Assembly: GCA_035529715.1 (NCBI GenBank)
Contig: DATKWF010000019.1
Span: 1 to 17,997, forward strand
Source: DATKWF01 sp035529715
GTDB lineage: Bacteria; Chloroflexota; Dehalococcoidia; Dehalococcoidales; RBG-16-60-22
Direction: 5' to 3'
Length of the DNA: 17,997 bases
Below the pieces are notes generated by a model, which ran no database searches, had not been told where the DNA came from, and saw nothing but the letters and a program-made list of their open reading frames with translations. Position numbers and translations under genes: made by a program. Positions 1-7,821 of the stretch are shown here, piece after piece; the stretch's first letter is position 1; each line of letters begins with the position of its first letter.

Positions 1-147
1 GTAGTCACTGATACTGTTCCGGTCAAGGACGGCAAGAAGCTGGACAAAATTAAGGTTTTGTCAATAGCGCCGTTGCTGGGAGAAGCCATAAGTCGCATTC
101 ATACCGGTAAATCTATAGGAGCCCTGTTTGAGTTTGAGCAAAGATAA
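1..147 (+). CDS. prs: Ribose-phosphate pyrophosphokinase, C-terminal end (partial)
   Basis: The first 48 codons read in frame 1 to a TAA stop and give the typical C-terminus of PRPP synthetase: a VVTDT strand, a short basic loop, then KIKVLSIAPLLGEAI and a final helix with RIH and SIGALF. The enzyme makes 5-phosphoribosyl diphosphate from ribose 5-phosphate and ATP for nucleotide, NAD and histidine synthesis in the cytosol. The catalytic part lies before the window, so only the family call is possible. Its last 20 bases overlap the next gene, which suggests co-transcription with the DUF2007 and secA genes. Confidence 0.88.
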   Translation, partial: VVTDTVPVKDGKKLDKIKVLSIAPLLGEAISRIHTGKSIGALFEFEQR

Positions 148-364
148 AAAGTTGGTGGAGGTGTATCGGGCGGCAAGCGAGGCAGAAGCTCAGATTATCA
201 AGGGCTTGCTGGAAAGCCGCGGAATCCCCTGCCTTATGAAATCAAATGCGGCTCCTTCAGTGCACGTATTTGCCGTTGATGGCATGGGTGAGGTCAAAAT
301 TATGGTCTGGAGAGAGTTGGCAGAGGAAGCCAGAGGGCTGATTGGGAGGAAAGATAATGTTTGA
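128..364 (+). CDS. DUF2007 family small protein (putative signal-transducing protein)
   Basis: This 78-residue protein has the usual DUF2007 layout. It opens with VEVYRAASEAEAQIIKGLLESRGIPC, a strand followed by a helix typical of a compact ferredoxin-like domain. A hydrophobic strand (VKIMVW) and a helix with EEARGLI follow. The family is annotated as putative signal transduction, but no molecular function is established. The TTG start at 128 is preceded by AGGAG at 117-121 with a 6-base gap, inside the end of prs; a second in-frame TTG lies at 134. The stop overlaps the secA start by 8 bases, so prs, this gene and secA look translationally coupled. Confidence 0.82.
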   Translation: MSLSKDKKLVEVYRAASEAEAQIIKGLLESRGIPCLMKSNAAPSVHVFAVDGMGEVKIMVWRELAEEARGLIGRKDNV

Positions 365-3056
365 GTGGCTCATAGGATTGTTTATAAGGTTTCTCAAGTT
401 GCTGGGGAAGCCTTTTAAGTGGCTGGGGAGTCGTATTGTTGAGTCTAATGAAAAGGAGTTAAGACGTCTCCAGCCAATTGTAGACCAAATAAATTCACTT
501 GAGCCTGAATTTGAAAAGCTCGGTGATGCCGAGCTTCGGACTAAGACAGACGAGTTTAAGGACAGGCTTAAAAATGGCAGCTCACTGGATGAGCTTCTAC
601 CCGAGGCGTTTGCTGCCGTGCGCGAAGCTGCCAGGCGGACTATAGGCCAGCGCCACTTTGATGTGCAGTTGATGGGAGGCATTGTCCTTCACCAGGGTAA
701 AATTGCCGAGATGAAGACCGGTGAGGGCAAAACTCTGGTAGCCACCCTGCCTCTCTACCTTAATTCGCTTGCCGGTGGGGGGTGCCACCTGGCTACGGTC
801 AATGATTACCTGGCGAGGCGCGACCCCTACTGGATGGGGCCTATTTACCACGCTCTGGGGATGAGCGTTGCCAGCGTATACCCCCAGCAGACTCCGGATG
901 AGCACCAGCCCTCCCGTCTTTACGACCCCGACCATGACTCGGGGGATAGCCGGTGGCACCATTTCCGTTCTGTTTCCAGGAAAGAGGCATACGAAGCTGA
1001 TATCACCTATGGCACCAGCAGTGAGTTTGGTTTTGACTACCTGCGGGACAACATGGTCATGGATTTAGCCCAGTATGTGCAGCGTCCCCTGAACTACGCC
1101 ATTGTTGACGAGGTGGACAATCTCCTTATTGATGAAGCCCGCACTCCGCTTATCATCAGTGGCCCTGACGTTGAAGCCACGCAGAAATATCAGCGTTTTA
1201 CCCATCTGGTTCTTCGCCTCAAGTCCGGGCAGGATTATGAGGTTCAGGAGAAGGAACGCAGTGTTGAGCCGACCGACACCGGTTATGCTAACATTGAAGC
1301 TCTGCTGGAGCGTGAAGGACTGCTGAAGTCGGCAAGTCTTTATGACCCGGGTAATGTCGACCTTATGCGCCACCTGAGAAACGCTCTTACCGCCAAAGAA
1401 TTATACAGGAGAGACCGCGAATATGTAGTTAAGGACGGGCAGATAATCATCGTTGATGAATTTACCGGCCGGCTGATGATTGGTCGCCGTTATTCGGAAG
1501 GGTTGCATCAGGCAATAGAAGCTAAAGAAGGGGTTAAGGTTCAGCAGGAAACCAAGACCTATGCCGCCGTTACCATCCAGAACTACTTCCGCATGTACGA
1601 CAAGTTAGCCGGAATGACCGGCACCGCCATCACTGAGGCAGAGGAGTTCCACAAGATATACCAGCTTGAGGTGGTGATTATTCTCACCCATAAGCCGATG
1701 ATTCGTGAGGACTTTGCCGACCAGATTTACCGGAATGAGAAAGCTAAGTACCACGCCGTGGTAAATGAGATTGAGCAGCTTCACCAGCAAGGCCGCCCGG
1801 TGCTAATCGGCACCGTGTCTATTGAAAAGTCGGAATACCTGGGTGACCTCTTGATGAAAAAAGGTATCCCCCATCAGGTGCTTAATGCCAAGCTGCATGA
1901 GAAGGAGGCGGGTATCATCGCCCGGGCGGGTGAGCCGGGGGCGGTAACCGTTGCCACCAATATGGCGGGACGTGGCGTTGATATTGTGCTGGGGGGCAGC
2001 CTTGACGGGCAGGATGAGTCGGCGTGGCAGGAGAAGCACGATAGGATAGTCGGGGTCGGTGGGCTTCACATTATCGGCACCGAGCGCCATGAGGCAAGGC
2101 GGATTGATAACCAGCTGCGGGGAAGATCCGGGCGGCAGGGTGACCCGGGGAGCTCTCGCTTCTATATGTCTCTGGAGGATGATATTGTGCGGCGCTTCGG
2201 TGGCGACCGTATTAAGGGGTTTATGGAATGGGTGGGTATGGACGAGGATGTTCCCATTGAGAATAAACTGGTCAGCAAGTCTATTGCCGATGTGCAGAAG
2301 CGGGTTGAGGGCTACCATTTTGATATGCGCAAGCACCTGGTGGAGTATGATGACGTTATCAACCGGCATCGTGAGATTATCTATGGGGAGCGAAGGAAGA
2401 TACTGGATGGTACCGACCTCAAGGCGAACATTCTGTCTATGGTCGGGGAGGAGATTCGGGATATAGTCGCCAGCCGCATGGCTGATGAGCATGGTGTTGA
2501 CTGGGATATGGCCGGCTTGATGTCTGATGTTGCCACCATTTTCCCGCTGCCGCCGGCGTTCAAGGCTGATGCCCTTGCCCAGATGAAGCCGAAACAGATT
2601 GAAGACAAGCTGATTGAGCAGGCTGAAGCCCTGTATGAAGAGCGGGAGAGGGAACTGGGTGCCGATAACATGAGGGTGCTGGAGAGGATGCTGATGCTGC
2701 GCACCATGGATAACCTGTGGATAGAGCACCTGACGGCGATGGAGAACATGCGCCTCGGGGCGGGGTGGCAGACCCTGCGCCAGACGCGGGCGGTGGATGC
2801 CTATAAGAATGAAGGATACCGGCAGTTTCAGGTGTTGCTGTCCACCATCCAGCATGATGTCGTTCACACCATATATCATGTTAAAATTGAAAGGAAGGAA
2901 GCGCCCCAGCCGGCAACGTCGGCAATGGCACAGGCGGCTGGCGACCGTGGCCTCGGTAAAAAGCAGCGGCTGAGGGCTGGCGGCAAGAAGATAGGTCGTA
3001 ACGACCCTTGCCCCTGCGGCAGCGGCAAGAAATACAAACACTGTTGTGGAAGGTGA
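357..3056 (+). CDS. secA: Protein translocase ATPase SecA
   Basis: SecA is the cytosolic ATPase that pushes preproteins through the SecYEG channel. The 899 residues are close to the length of E. coli SecA. Visible landmarks are an amphipathic N-terminus, Walker A GEGKT (about 122-126), Walker B DEVD (about 251-254), the DEAD-like segment IDEARTPLIISG, the second motor domain with ATNMAGRGVDI and QLRGRSGRQGDPG, and a C-terminal SEC-C zinc motif (NDPCPCGSGKKYKHCC). An extra segment of roughly 35 residues (about 175-209) lies just before the AITYGT-type strand, where many SecA proteins have only a short loop. ATG 357 is chosen over an upstream TTG at 342 because GGGAGGA (344-350) sits 6 bases before it. 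The start overlaps the DUF2007 gene. Confidence 0.98.
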   Translation: MFEWLIGLFIRFLKLLGKPFKWLGSRIVESNEKELRRLQPIVDQINSLEPEFEKLGDAELRTKTDEFKDRLKNGSSLDELLPEAFAAVREAARRTIGQRHFDVQLMGGIVLHQGKIAEMKTGEGKTLVATLPLYLNSLAGGGCHLATVNDYLARRDPYWMGPIYHALGMSVASVYPQQTPDEHQPSRLYDPDHDSGDSRWHHFRSVSRKEAYEADITYGTSSEFGFDYLRDNMVMDLAQYVQRPLNYAIVDEVDNLLIDEARTPLIISGPDVEATQKYQRFTHLVLRLKSGQDYEVQEKERSVEPTDTGYANIEALLEREGLLKSASLYDPGNVDLMRHLRNALTAKELYRRDREYVVKDGQIIIVDEFTGRLMIGRRYSEGLHQAIEAKEGVKVQQETKTYAAVTIQNYFRMYDKLAGMTGTAITEAEEFHKIYQLEVVIILTHKPMIREDFADQIYRNEKAKYHAVVNEIEQLHQQGRPVLIGTVSIEKSEYLGDLLMKKGIPHQVLNAKLHEKEAGIIARAGEPGAVTVATNMAGRGVDIVLGGSLDGQDESAWQEKHDRIVGVGGLHIIGTERHEARRIDNQLRGRSGRQGDPGSSRFYMSLEDDIVRRFGGDRIKGFMEWVGMDEDVPIENKLVSKSIADVQKRVEGYHFDMRKHLVEYDDVINRHREIIYGERRKILDGTDLKANILSMVGEEIRDIVASRMADEHGVDWDMAGLMSDVATIFPLPPAFKADALAQMKPKQIEDKLIEQAEALYEERERELGADNMRVLERMLMLRTMDNLWIEHLTAMENMRLGAGWQTLRQTRAVDAYKNEGYRQFQVLLSTIQHDVVHTIYHVKIERKEAPQPATSAMAQAAGDRGLGKKQRLRAGGKKIGRNDPCPCGSGKKYKHCCGR

Positions 3057-3063
3057 AAGTACA

Positions 3064-3357
3064 ATGACTGATGAAGAGCTAACCCAGGCAACGGAGGAAA
3101 TAACTGAAATCCTGGACAAGCTGCATAATTCCGAAAAGCCGCTGACCAAGGAGGAGCAAAGGCGCAAAAAGGTGCTTTCCGCCCGCAAGCAGCTTCTCCG
3201 TGTTATAAAAGTGGCCAAAGAGAGGAATGACCGGACTATGGAAATTAAAACTGGCATAGAGTACACCCTGGTAACATCGCTCGGAGAGAAACACCCGCAT
3301 CTACTGATGTTTTTAGCGCCTATCGTAAGGTCCAAGTTCGGCTGGACGGTGTTTTAG
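3064..3357 (+). CDS. Unrecognised 97-residue protein downstream of secA
   Basis: I do not recognise this family. The N-terminal 60 residues are highly charged and helical in character (LTKEEQRRKKVLSARKQLL), and the C-terminal third is more hydrophobic (YTLVTSLGEKHPHLLMFLAPIV), ending in FGWTVF. There is no signal peptide, cysteine cluster or catalytic motif. ATG 3064 is chosen because GGAAGGTG (3048-3055) lies 8 bases upstream; a GTG at 3046 would overlap secA. The gene starts 7 bases after the secA stop, so co-transcription with secA is likely. A role in export is only guilt by association. It is probably a real gene, judged by spacing, ribosome binding site and composition. Confidence 0.72.
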   Translation: MTDEELTQATEEITEILDKLHNSEKPLTKEEQRRKKVLSARKQLLRVIKVAKERNDRTMEIKTGIEYTLVTSLGEKHPHLLMFLAPIVRSKFGWTVF

Positions 3358-3384
3358 GGGGTAGGGGGGGTAAAATCAAATCCC

Positions 3385-3684
3385 ATGCAAAACACTGAAA
3401 TCGCCGCCATATTTGATGATATTGCTGAGCTTTTGAAGCTCAAAAAGGAGAACATCTTTAAGATAAGAGCTTACCAGAAGGCGGCACGCTCTGTTGAGGA
3501 GCTGAAGGTGGACGTGGTGCAGCTGGTGGCTGAAGATAAACTGGGGGAAATACCGGGGGTGGGGGAGGCAATTACCAAAAAGATTACCGAGCTGGTAACC
3601 ACCGGGCACCTTGGCTTCTACGAAAGGCTGAAGACTGAATTCCCGGAAAGGGCTCACTCCGCTCAGGGTCAGGGTACAAAATGA
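3385..3684 (+). CDS. Helix-hairpin-helix protein matching only the N-terminus of family X DNA polymerase (truncated)
   Basis: Residues 1 to about 92 match the start of bacterial PolX: a helical 8-kDa-like domain with IFKIRAYQKAARSVEEL, then the helix-hairpin-helix IPGVGEAITKKITELV, then a helix with FYERLKTEFP. Full PolX proteins run to about 570 residues with a nucleotidyltransferase core and a PHP domain. Here the reading frame leaves the family after the first HhH and ends in the foreign-looking tail RAHSAQGQGTK. The polymerase residues are therefore absent, and at most DNA binding could remain. Either it is a decayed polX or a free-standing HhH protein. No good ribosome binding site is seen, only a G-run about 14 bases upstream. 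The stop overlaps the next start as ATGA. Confidence 0.7.
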   Translation: MQNTEIAAIFDDIAELLKLKKENIFKIRAYQKAARSVEELKVDVVQLVAEDKLGEIPGVGEAITKKITELVTTGHLGFYERLKTEFPERAHSAQGQGTK

Positions 3685-3687
3685 CAG
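3652..3687 (+). repeat. Possible dispersed repeat relic at the polX-fragment/next-gene junction
   Basis: The stretch contains CTCCGCTCAGGGTCAGGG followed by a short ATGACAG end. It resembles the short CTCCGCTCAGG...ATGACA sequences that I recall as scattered through Chloroflexi intergenic regions. It encodes the foreign tail of the polX-like protein, its stop, and the start codon of the next gene. This is a recognition by eye; copy number elsewhere in the genome is unknown. Confidence 0.4.
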
Positions 3688-4421
3688 ATTCGGCTGACCG
3701 CTTATCTTTTTCCCAATCACTCACGACCAGCGATGCTGAGGCGATAAGACACCTTGAGCAGGCAATCACCGGCGGCAAGCAGTGGTATATCGCCTTGCTT
3801 GAGACAATCGGGTTGTGGAGTTCGGCTGATGAGGCGCGTGACGGGTGTGTTTATCACTACCTTATTGATGGTGAAGCCTTCGACTGGCTGCTGCTGGCGG
3901 GACGACTGTGTGAGGCAGTGGATGGTTTGTTGCCGGCTGATGAGAAGGACGCTCTCCTTTTCTACGGTAAACCGCCGCTCAGACTGGACTCGAAGCAGGT
4001 AAAGAAGCTGATTGGCAGCAGCAAGTATAATCAATATCTTAACTACTTTTATGGCGTTACCGTGGAGCAGGCTCTAATCCTGACGGTTCAGGAGGAGGTG
4101 TACAAGGAGAGGGGGGCTTTCAGTTCCTGTAACGGGCAGGATACGGATGACGAAGCTTACCGGCGTATCTACGGTGCGACCAAGTCGGCGCTGCTTAAGC
4201 GCTTCAGGCGTGAAAGAGGTTACCCTCAACTCAGGTCTATCAGTCTAAACCAGCTGAAAGAGTTTACCTACTGGCTGTTTAAGTATCGTCTGAAGGAGTG
4301 TGACAAGGCCAGGGTCGCCAGTGATACCAGGAAGGCGCTGGAACAGTTAAAACGCCAGTGGAGTAAGAGAGGTTTCTCCGGGGCGCTGGTGGCGGATGAG
4401 TTGTCCGCTGAGCACTATTGA
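3681..4421 (+). CDS. Unrecognised 246-residue cytoplasmic protein
   Basis: I cannot assign a family. The protein is rich in aromatic residues and charged helices: an N-terminal segment WYIALLETIGLWSSADEA, a middle block FDWLLLAGRLCEAVDGLLP, a tyrosine-rich stretch KYNQYLNYFYGV, and a basic C-terminal half (LLKRFRRERGYPQLRS, WLFKYRLKECDKARV). There is no signal peptide, no clear membrane segment and no nucleotide-binding motif. The basic C-terminal half could bind nucleic acid, which is inference only. ATG 3681 overlaps the stop of the polX-like gene by 4 bases, giving coupled translation. Its start lies inside a repeat-like stretch, so the native start may have been altered. It ends 14 bases from the convergent uspA gene, with no obvious terminator between them. 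Confidence 0.72.
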   Translation: MTDSADRLSFSQSLTTSDAEAIRHLEQAITGGKQWYIALLETIGLWSSADEARDGCVYHYLIDGEAFDWLLLAGRLCEAVDGLLPADEKDALLFYGKPPLRLDSKQVKKLIGSSKYNQYLNYFYGVTVEQALILTVQEEVYKERGAFSSCNGQDTDDEAYRRIYGATKSALLKRFRRERGYPQLRSISLNQLKEFTYWLFKYRLKECDKARVASDTRKALEQLKRQWSKRGFSGALVADELSAEHY

Positions 4422-4435
4422 TGCTGGTTAGATGG

Positions 4436-4912
4436 CTAAGTTTTTGTAGTCTCCCTCGGCGCTCTTATCACGAGTAGCGGTACGTTCCCTTTGCGCAGCA
4501 CCTTCTCGGTAACGCTGCCCAGTGCCCACCGGCTGATACCCGACCGACCGTGTGTTGACATCGCCACCATGTCGGCGTTGATTTCCTGGGCGACTTTAAT
4601 AATCTCCTCAGCCGCATTGCCGGCTCTTACCTCGGAGTTCACCGTGATTCCCTTGCTTCTCAAGCCTTCACCGGCTTTGTCCAGGTAGTCTCTGGCTTTC
4701 TTCTTGATTTGCTCTATCTCTTCCTCGGTATAGGGAACGAAGGTACTGGTCTCTACATCGATGGCATAGTGTGTCAGCGAGGTTATTACCTGAAGGAGGG
4801 TAACTTCCTTTTTGATTCTCGCTGACAGCTTGAGTACCAGTTCCTCAACATGGAGCAGGGCGGTCTCGCCCACTTTGGAACCATCCAGCGGAATAAGAAT
4901 TCTTTCACTCAT
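4436..4912 (-). CDS. Universal stress protein, UspA family
   Basis: This 158-residue single Usp domain starts with ERILIPLDGSKVGETAL and ends with the nucleotide-binding region MSTHGRSGISRWALGSVTEKVL and VPLLVIRAP. This resembles the ATP-binding Usp signature G-x2-G-x9-G-S, except that the first Gly is Ser119. ATP binding is therefore likely, with a role in stress or energy-state response inferred from the family. A purine-rich AGGCAGG lies 7 bases before the ATG. The gene starts 18 bases after the valS stop on the same strand and is probably the last gene of that transcript. The link to valS is positional, with no known functional tie. Confidence 0.93.
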   Translation of the reverse strand: MSERILIPLDGSKVGETALLHVEELVLKLSARIKKEVTLLQVITSLTHYAIDVETSTFVPYTEEEIEQIKKKARDYLDKAGEGLRSKGITVNSEVRAGNAAEEIIKVAQEINADMVAMSTHGRSGISRWALGSVTEKVLRKGNVPLLVIRAPRETTKT

Positions 4913-4930
4913 TTTATACCTGCCTGAAAT

Positions 4931-7600
4931 TTAAATAATTTGCTGTTTGAGTCTCTCCAGCCTGTCCGCCAGGGTGTGTAGCTTCTGGCGTTCCTTGTCA
5001 ACAACAGCGGCTGGTGCCTTGGACAGGAAAGCCTGGTCGCTGAGTCTGCTTTCAAGACGGCTAATTTCAGCTTTGGTTTGCTCTATCTCTTTATTAAGGC
5101 GTTTCCTCTCCGCTTCAAGGTCAAACATACTTGCCATGGGTATGGTTACTTCACTCTCTTCGAGTACCAGTGCCAGGGCATTTTCTCTTGATGCACCTTT
5201 GGCTCGGCTATTCAGGAAGGTAACCGGTTTTGCCCGGGCCAGGGTCTGGATAGCCTCAGAGTAGGGGATAATATCTGAAGTCAGCTTATCGGCGTAAATC
5301 TGTGCCTCAATCCACCGCCCGCTCTCCACCTTATATTGGGCGCGGGTATTACGGATGGAGCGTATTATTTCTATTATTGCTGCCATGACCCGTTCTGCCT
5401 GCGGGTCAATTGCGGTAGCATCAGCTTCAGGATAGGTTGCGGTCATTATGGATTCACCCGTTTGCCAGTCTGAAGGTAGGTGCCGCTTGAGGTTCTGCCA
5501 CAGCTCCTCGGTGATGAAGGGCATGAAGGGGTGCAGCAGGCGGAGCGAGGTCTCCAGAACGTGAACCAGGGTGGGGAGAGGCGATGGTGAATCACTCTCA
5601 GGGCGGAGGCGAACCTTGGCAAACTCAATATACCAGTCGCAGAATTCACCCCACAGGAAGTCATGGATTTGCCGCTCGGCTTCTCCAAATTGGAAGTCAT
5701 CCATCAGGCTGGCGGCGATGGATACGGTGCGGCTGAGACGACTCAGTATCCAGCGGTCTTCTACTGGAATCAGGTCTCGCTTGATTTCCATATCGGTGTC
5801 GCCTGGCTCGATGCTCCTGACCACGAACCGGGCGGCATTCCACAGCTTGTTGGCAAAGTTGCGCCCGCCTTCCAGCTTTGACTGGGTCAGCTTGGTGTCA
5901 TTTCCCGGCGAGGTGCCGGTGGACAGCGCAAACCGCACGGCGTCGGTGCCGTATTGCTCAAGCGTGACAATGGGATTGAGCACGTTGCCTCTGACTTTGC
6001 TCATCTTATCCCCACGCTCATCGCGTACCAGTCCGTGGAGGTAGACGGTGTGGAAGGGGATAACGCCGGTATCTTCCAGACCCATCATTATCATTCTGGC
6101 TACCCAGAAGAAGAGGATATCATAGCCGGTTTCCATTACCGCGGTCGGGTAGAAATAGCGCAGGTCTTCAGTATCGTCGGGCCAGCCCAGGGTGGAGTGG
6201 GTCCACAGCGCTGAGCTGAACCACGTATCCAGGACATCCGGGTCCTGTTCTATGTTGGTTGAGTTGCAGTGGCTGCAGGCCTGGGCATCTTCAACGCTTA
6301 CGGTCAGCTCACCGCAGTCATGGCAGTACCATACCGGGATGCGGTGCCCCCACCAGAGCTGTCGACTGACGCACCAGTCGCGGATATTTTCCATCCAGTT
6401 GAGATAGACCTTGGTGAAGCGCTGGGGAATGATGGCAATCTGTCCCTCGGTGACAGCTTTGATGGCGGGCTGTGCCAGAGGCTCTGCCTTGATAAACCAC
6501 TGCTTGCTGGCCAGTGGCTCAACAATAGTCTGGCAGCGGTCACAGTGCCCGACCGAGTGGCTGTAGGGCTCGGTCTTCACCAGGAGTCCGTCTTTTTCCA
6601 GGTCGTTAAGTATCGCCTTGCGGCAGGCAAAGCGGTCAAGGTTGACGTAAGGTCCTGCGTTTTCATTCATGGTGGCATCCAGATTCAGTATGTGAATCAG
6701 TGGCAGTCCCTGTCGCTGTGCTACATCAAAGTCCACCGGGTCATGAGCCGGGGTAATTTTCACAGCCCCGGTACCGAACTCAGGGTCAACCGCTTCATCA
6801 GCGATAATCGGGATTTCCCGGTTCACGGCGGGCAGGATGGCTTTCTTGCCAATCATGTTTTTAAACCGCTTATCCTTGGGGTTGACGGCTACCGCCGTAT
6901 CACCAATTATGGTCTCCGGTCGGGTAGTCGCCACGGTAATGTATTCTTTGCTGCCGTCAGCCAGGGGATAGCGGACATAGTATAGATGCCCGGTTATGTC
7001 TTTATGGGCTACCTCAAGGTCGGAGAGAGCAGTAGCACAGCGGGGGCACCAGTTGATGATTCTTTCCCCCCGGTAGATTAACCCTCGCTGATACAGGCGG
7101 ACAAAGGCGGTGCGCACTGCCTTGCTGGGCCCCTCATCCAGTGTATAACGCTCCCGGCTCCAGTCGCAGGAGGCTCCCAAGCGCTGGTGCTGCTGAGCAA
7201 TAATCTGGCGTCGGCTGTCTGCCCACTGCCTGATTCTCTCCTGTGTTTTGCCCCGCCCCAGCTTGTGCCGGTCGATGCCTTCTTTAGCCAGTATCTTCTC
7301 CACCACCACCTGGGTGGCGATGCCGGCATGGTCAACGCCGGGGAGCCACAGCGTGGGGTCGCCCTTCATCCGGTGCCAGCGGGTCATGATATCTTCCAGG
7401 GTGGCAGTCAGGGCGTGCCCGATGTGAAGCTCACCGGTGACGTTGGGTGGGGGCATGATGATGACAAAGGGTTTCTTGGCGGGGTCTATCCGTGGTTTGA
7501 AGCAGTCATTCTCCAGCCAGAACTGGTACCACTTCTGCTCAACCTTGCCCGGCTCGTAGGCTTTGGGCATTTCATAGTCAATATTTGGTGCTTGTGTCAT
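4931..7600 (-). CDS. valS: Valyl-tRNA synthetase
   Basis: Class I synthetase charging tRNA-Val with valine, cytosolic. The 889 residues cover all expected parts: PPPNVTGELHIGHA with HIGH at 59-62, the CP1 editing domain at about 200-340 (TVATTRPETIIGDTAV, TPAHDPVDF), the second signature DKMSKVRGNV with KMSK at 532-535, the anticodon-binding domain, and a C-terminal coiled coil rich in Glu, Lys and Arg typical of ValRS. Cysteine pairs at CPRC (185-188), CDRC (353-356), CHDC (426-429) and CSHC (442-445) suggest zinc knuckles. The KMSKS loop reads KMSKV here. ATG 7600 has only a weak AAAGAGA upstream. A structured repeat separates it from coaBC. Confidence 0.98.
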   Translation of the reverse strand: MTQAPNIDYEMPKAYEPGKVEQKWYQFWLENDCFKPRIDPAKKPFVIIMPPPNVTGELHIGHALTATLEDIMTRWHRMKGDPTLWLPGVDHAGIATQVVVEKILAKEGIDRHKLGRGKTQERIRQWADSRRQIIAQQHQRLGASCDWSRERYTLDEGPSKAVRTAFVRLYQRGLIYRGERIINWCPRCATALSDLEVAHKDITGHLYYVRYPLADGSKEYITVATTRPETIIGDTAVAVNPKDKRFKNMIGKKAILPAVNREIPIIADEAVDPEFGTGAVKITPAHDPVDFDVAQRQGLPLIHILNLDATMNENAGPYVNLDRFACRKAILNDLEKDGLLVKTEPYSHSVGHCDRCQTIVEPLASKQWFIKAEPLAQPAIKAVTEGQIAIIPQRFTKVYLNWMENIRDWCVSRQLWWGHRIPVWYCHDCGELTVSVEDAQACSHCNSTNIEQDPDVLDTWFSSALWTHSTLGWPDDTEDLRYFYPTAVMETGYDILFFWVARMIMMGLEDTGVIPFHTVYLHGLVRDERGDKMSKVRGNVLNPIVTLEQYGTDAVRFALSTGTSPGNDTKLTQSKLEGGRNFANKLWNAARFVVRSIEPGDTDMEIKRDLIPVEDRWILSRLSRTVSIAASLMDDFQFGEAERQIHDFLWGEFCDWYIEFAKVRLRPESDSPSPLPTLVHVLETSLRLLHPFMPFITEELWQNLKRHLPSDWQTGESIMTATYPEADATAIDPQAERVMAAIIEIIRSIRNTRAQYKVESGRWIEAQIYADKLTSDIIPYSEAIQTLARAKPVTFLNSRAKGASRENALALVLEESEVTIPMASMFDLEAERKRLNKEIEQTKAEISRLESRLSDQAFLSKAPAAVVDKERQKLHTLADRLERLKQQII

Positions 7601-7639
7601 AATTATCTCTTTCTAGTTCTGTTGCTTAATGACTTTGTC

Positions 7640-7820
7640 CGTATTTTTTATTGGGTGACCCCATCCCCTTTATCCCCTTCCCCTTTGTTTAAATCCCTCT
7701 CGCTCTCCCTTTGAGAAAGGGAGAAGTTCTCCCCCCTTTGGCAAAGGGGGCTCAGGGGGATTTCCCCTGGGGCTTTGCCCCTCTTTAACTTCCCTTTCTT
7801 TGGGGGTGGGGGGATAGGTT
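7640..7820. repeat. G/C-run repeat with nested hairpins between coaBC and valS
   Basis: The gap between coaBC and valS is built of runs of C, G and T. TCTCCCTTT at 7704-7712 pairs perfectly with AAAGGGAGA at 7716-7724 (loop GAG). CCCCCTTT at 7732-7739 pairs with AAAGGGGG at 7743-7750. Both hairpins are enclosed by AAATCCCTCT at 7691-7700 pairing with AGGGGGATTT at 7754-7763 (10 bp, one G-U). A third short hairpin GGGGC-TTT-GCCCC follows at 7769-7781, and C-rich and G-rich flanks mark the edges. No open reading frame or U-tract terminator is present. It looks like a miniature non-coding repeat of the kind dispersed in many genomes. It lies in the valS 5' leader if that gene is transcribed from coaBC. 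Confidence 0.68.
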
Positions 7821-7821
7821 G

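Noticed and set aside
1803..3335. Long 510-codon open frame on the minus strand
   Set aside because: It lies opposite secA, shows no protein family features, and spans the secA stop and the next gene. It is a shadow frame caused by codon bias.
6269..6985. 238-codon open frame on the plus strand
   Set aside because: It is antisense to valS, whose motifs are intact throughout, and its own product has no recognisable domain.
7640..7820. Rho-independent terminator after coaBC
   Set aside because: The hairpins are strong, but none is followed by a T-run on either strand, so a structured repeat is the better description.
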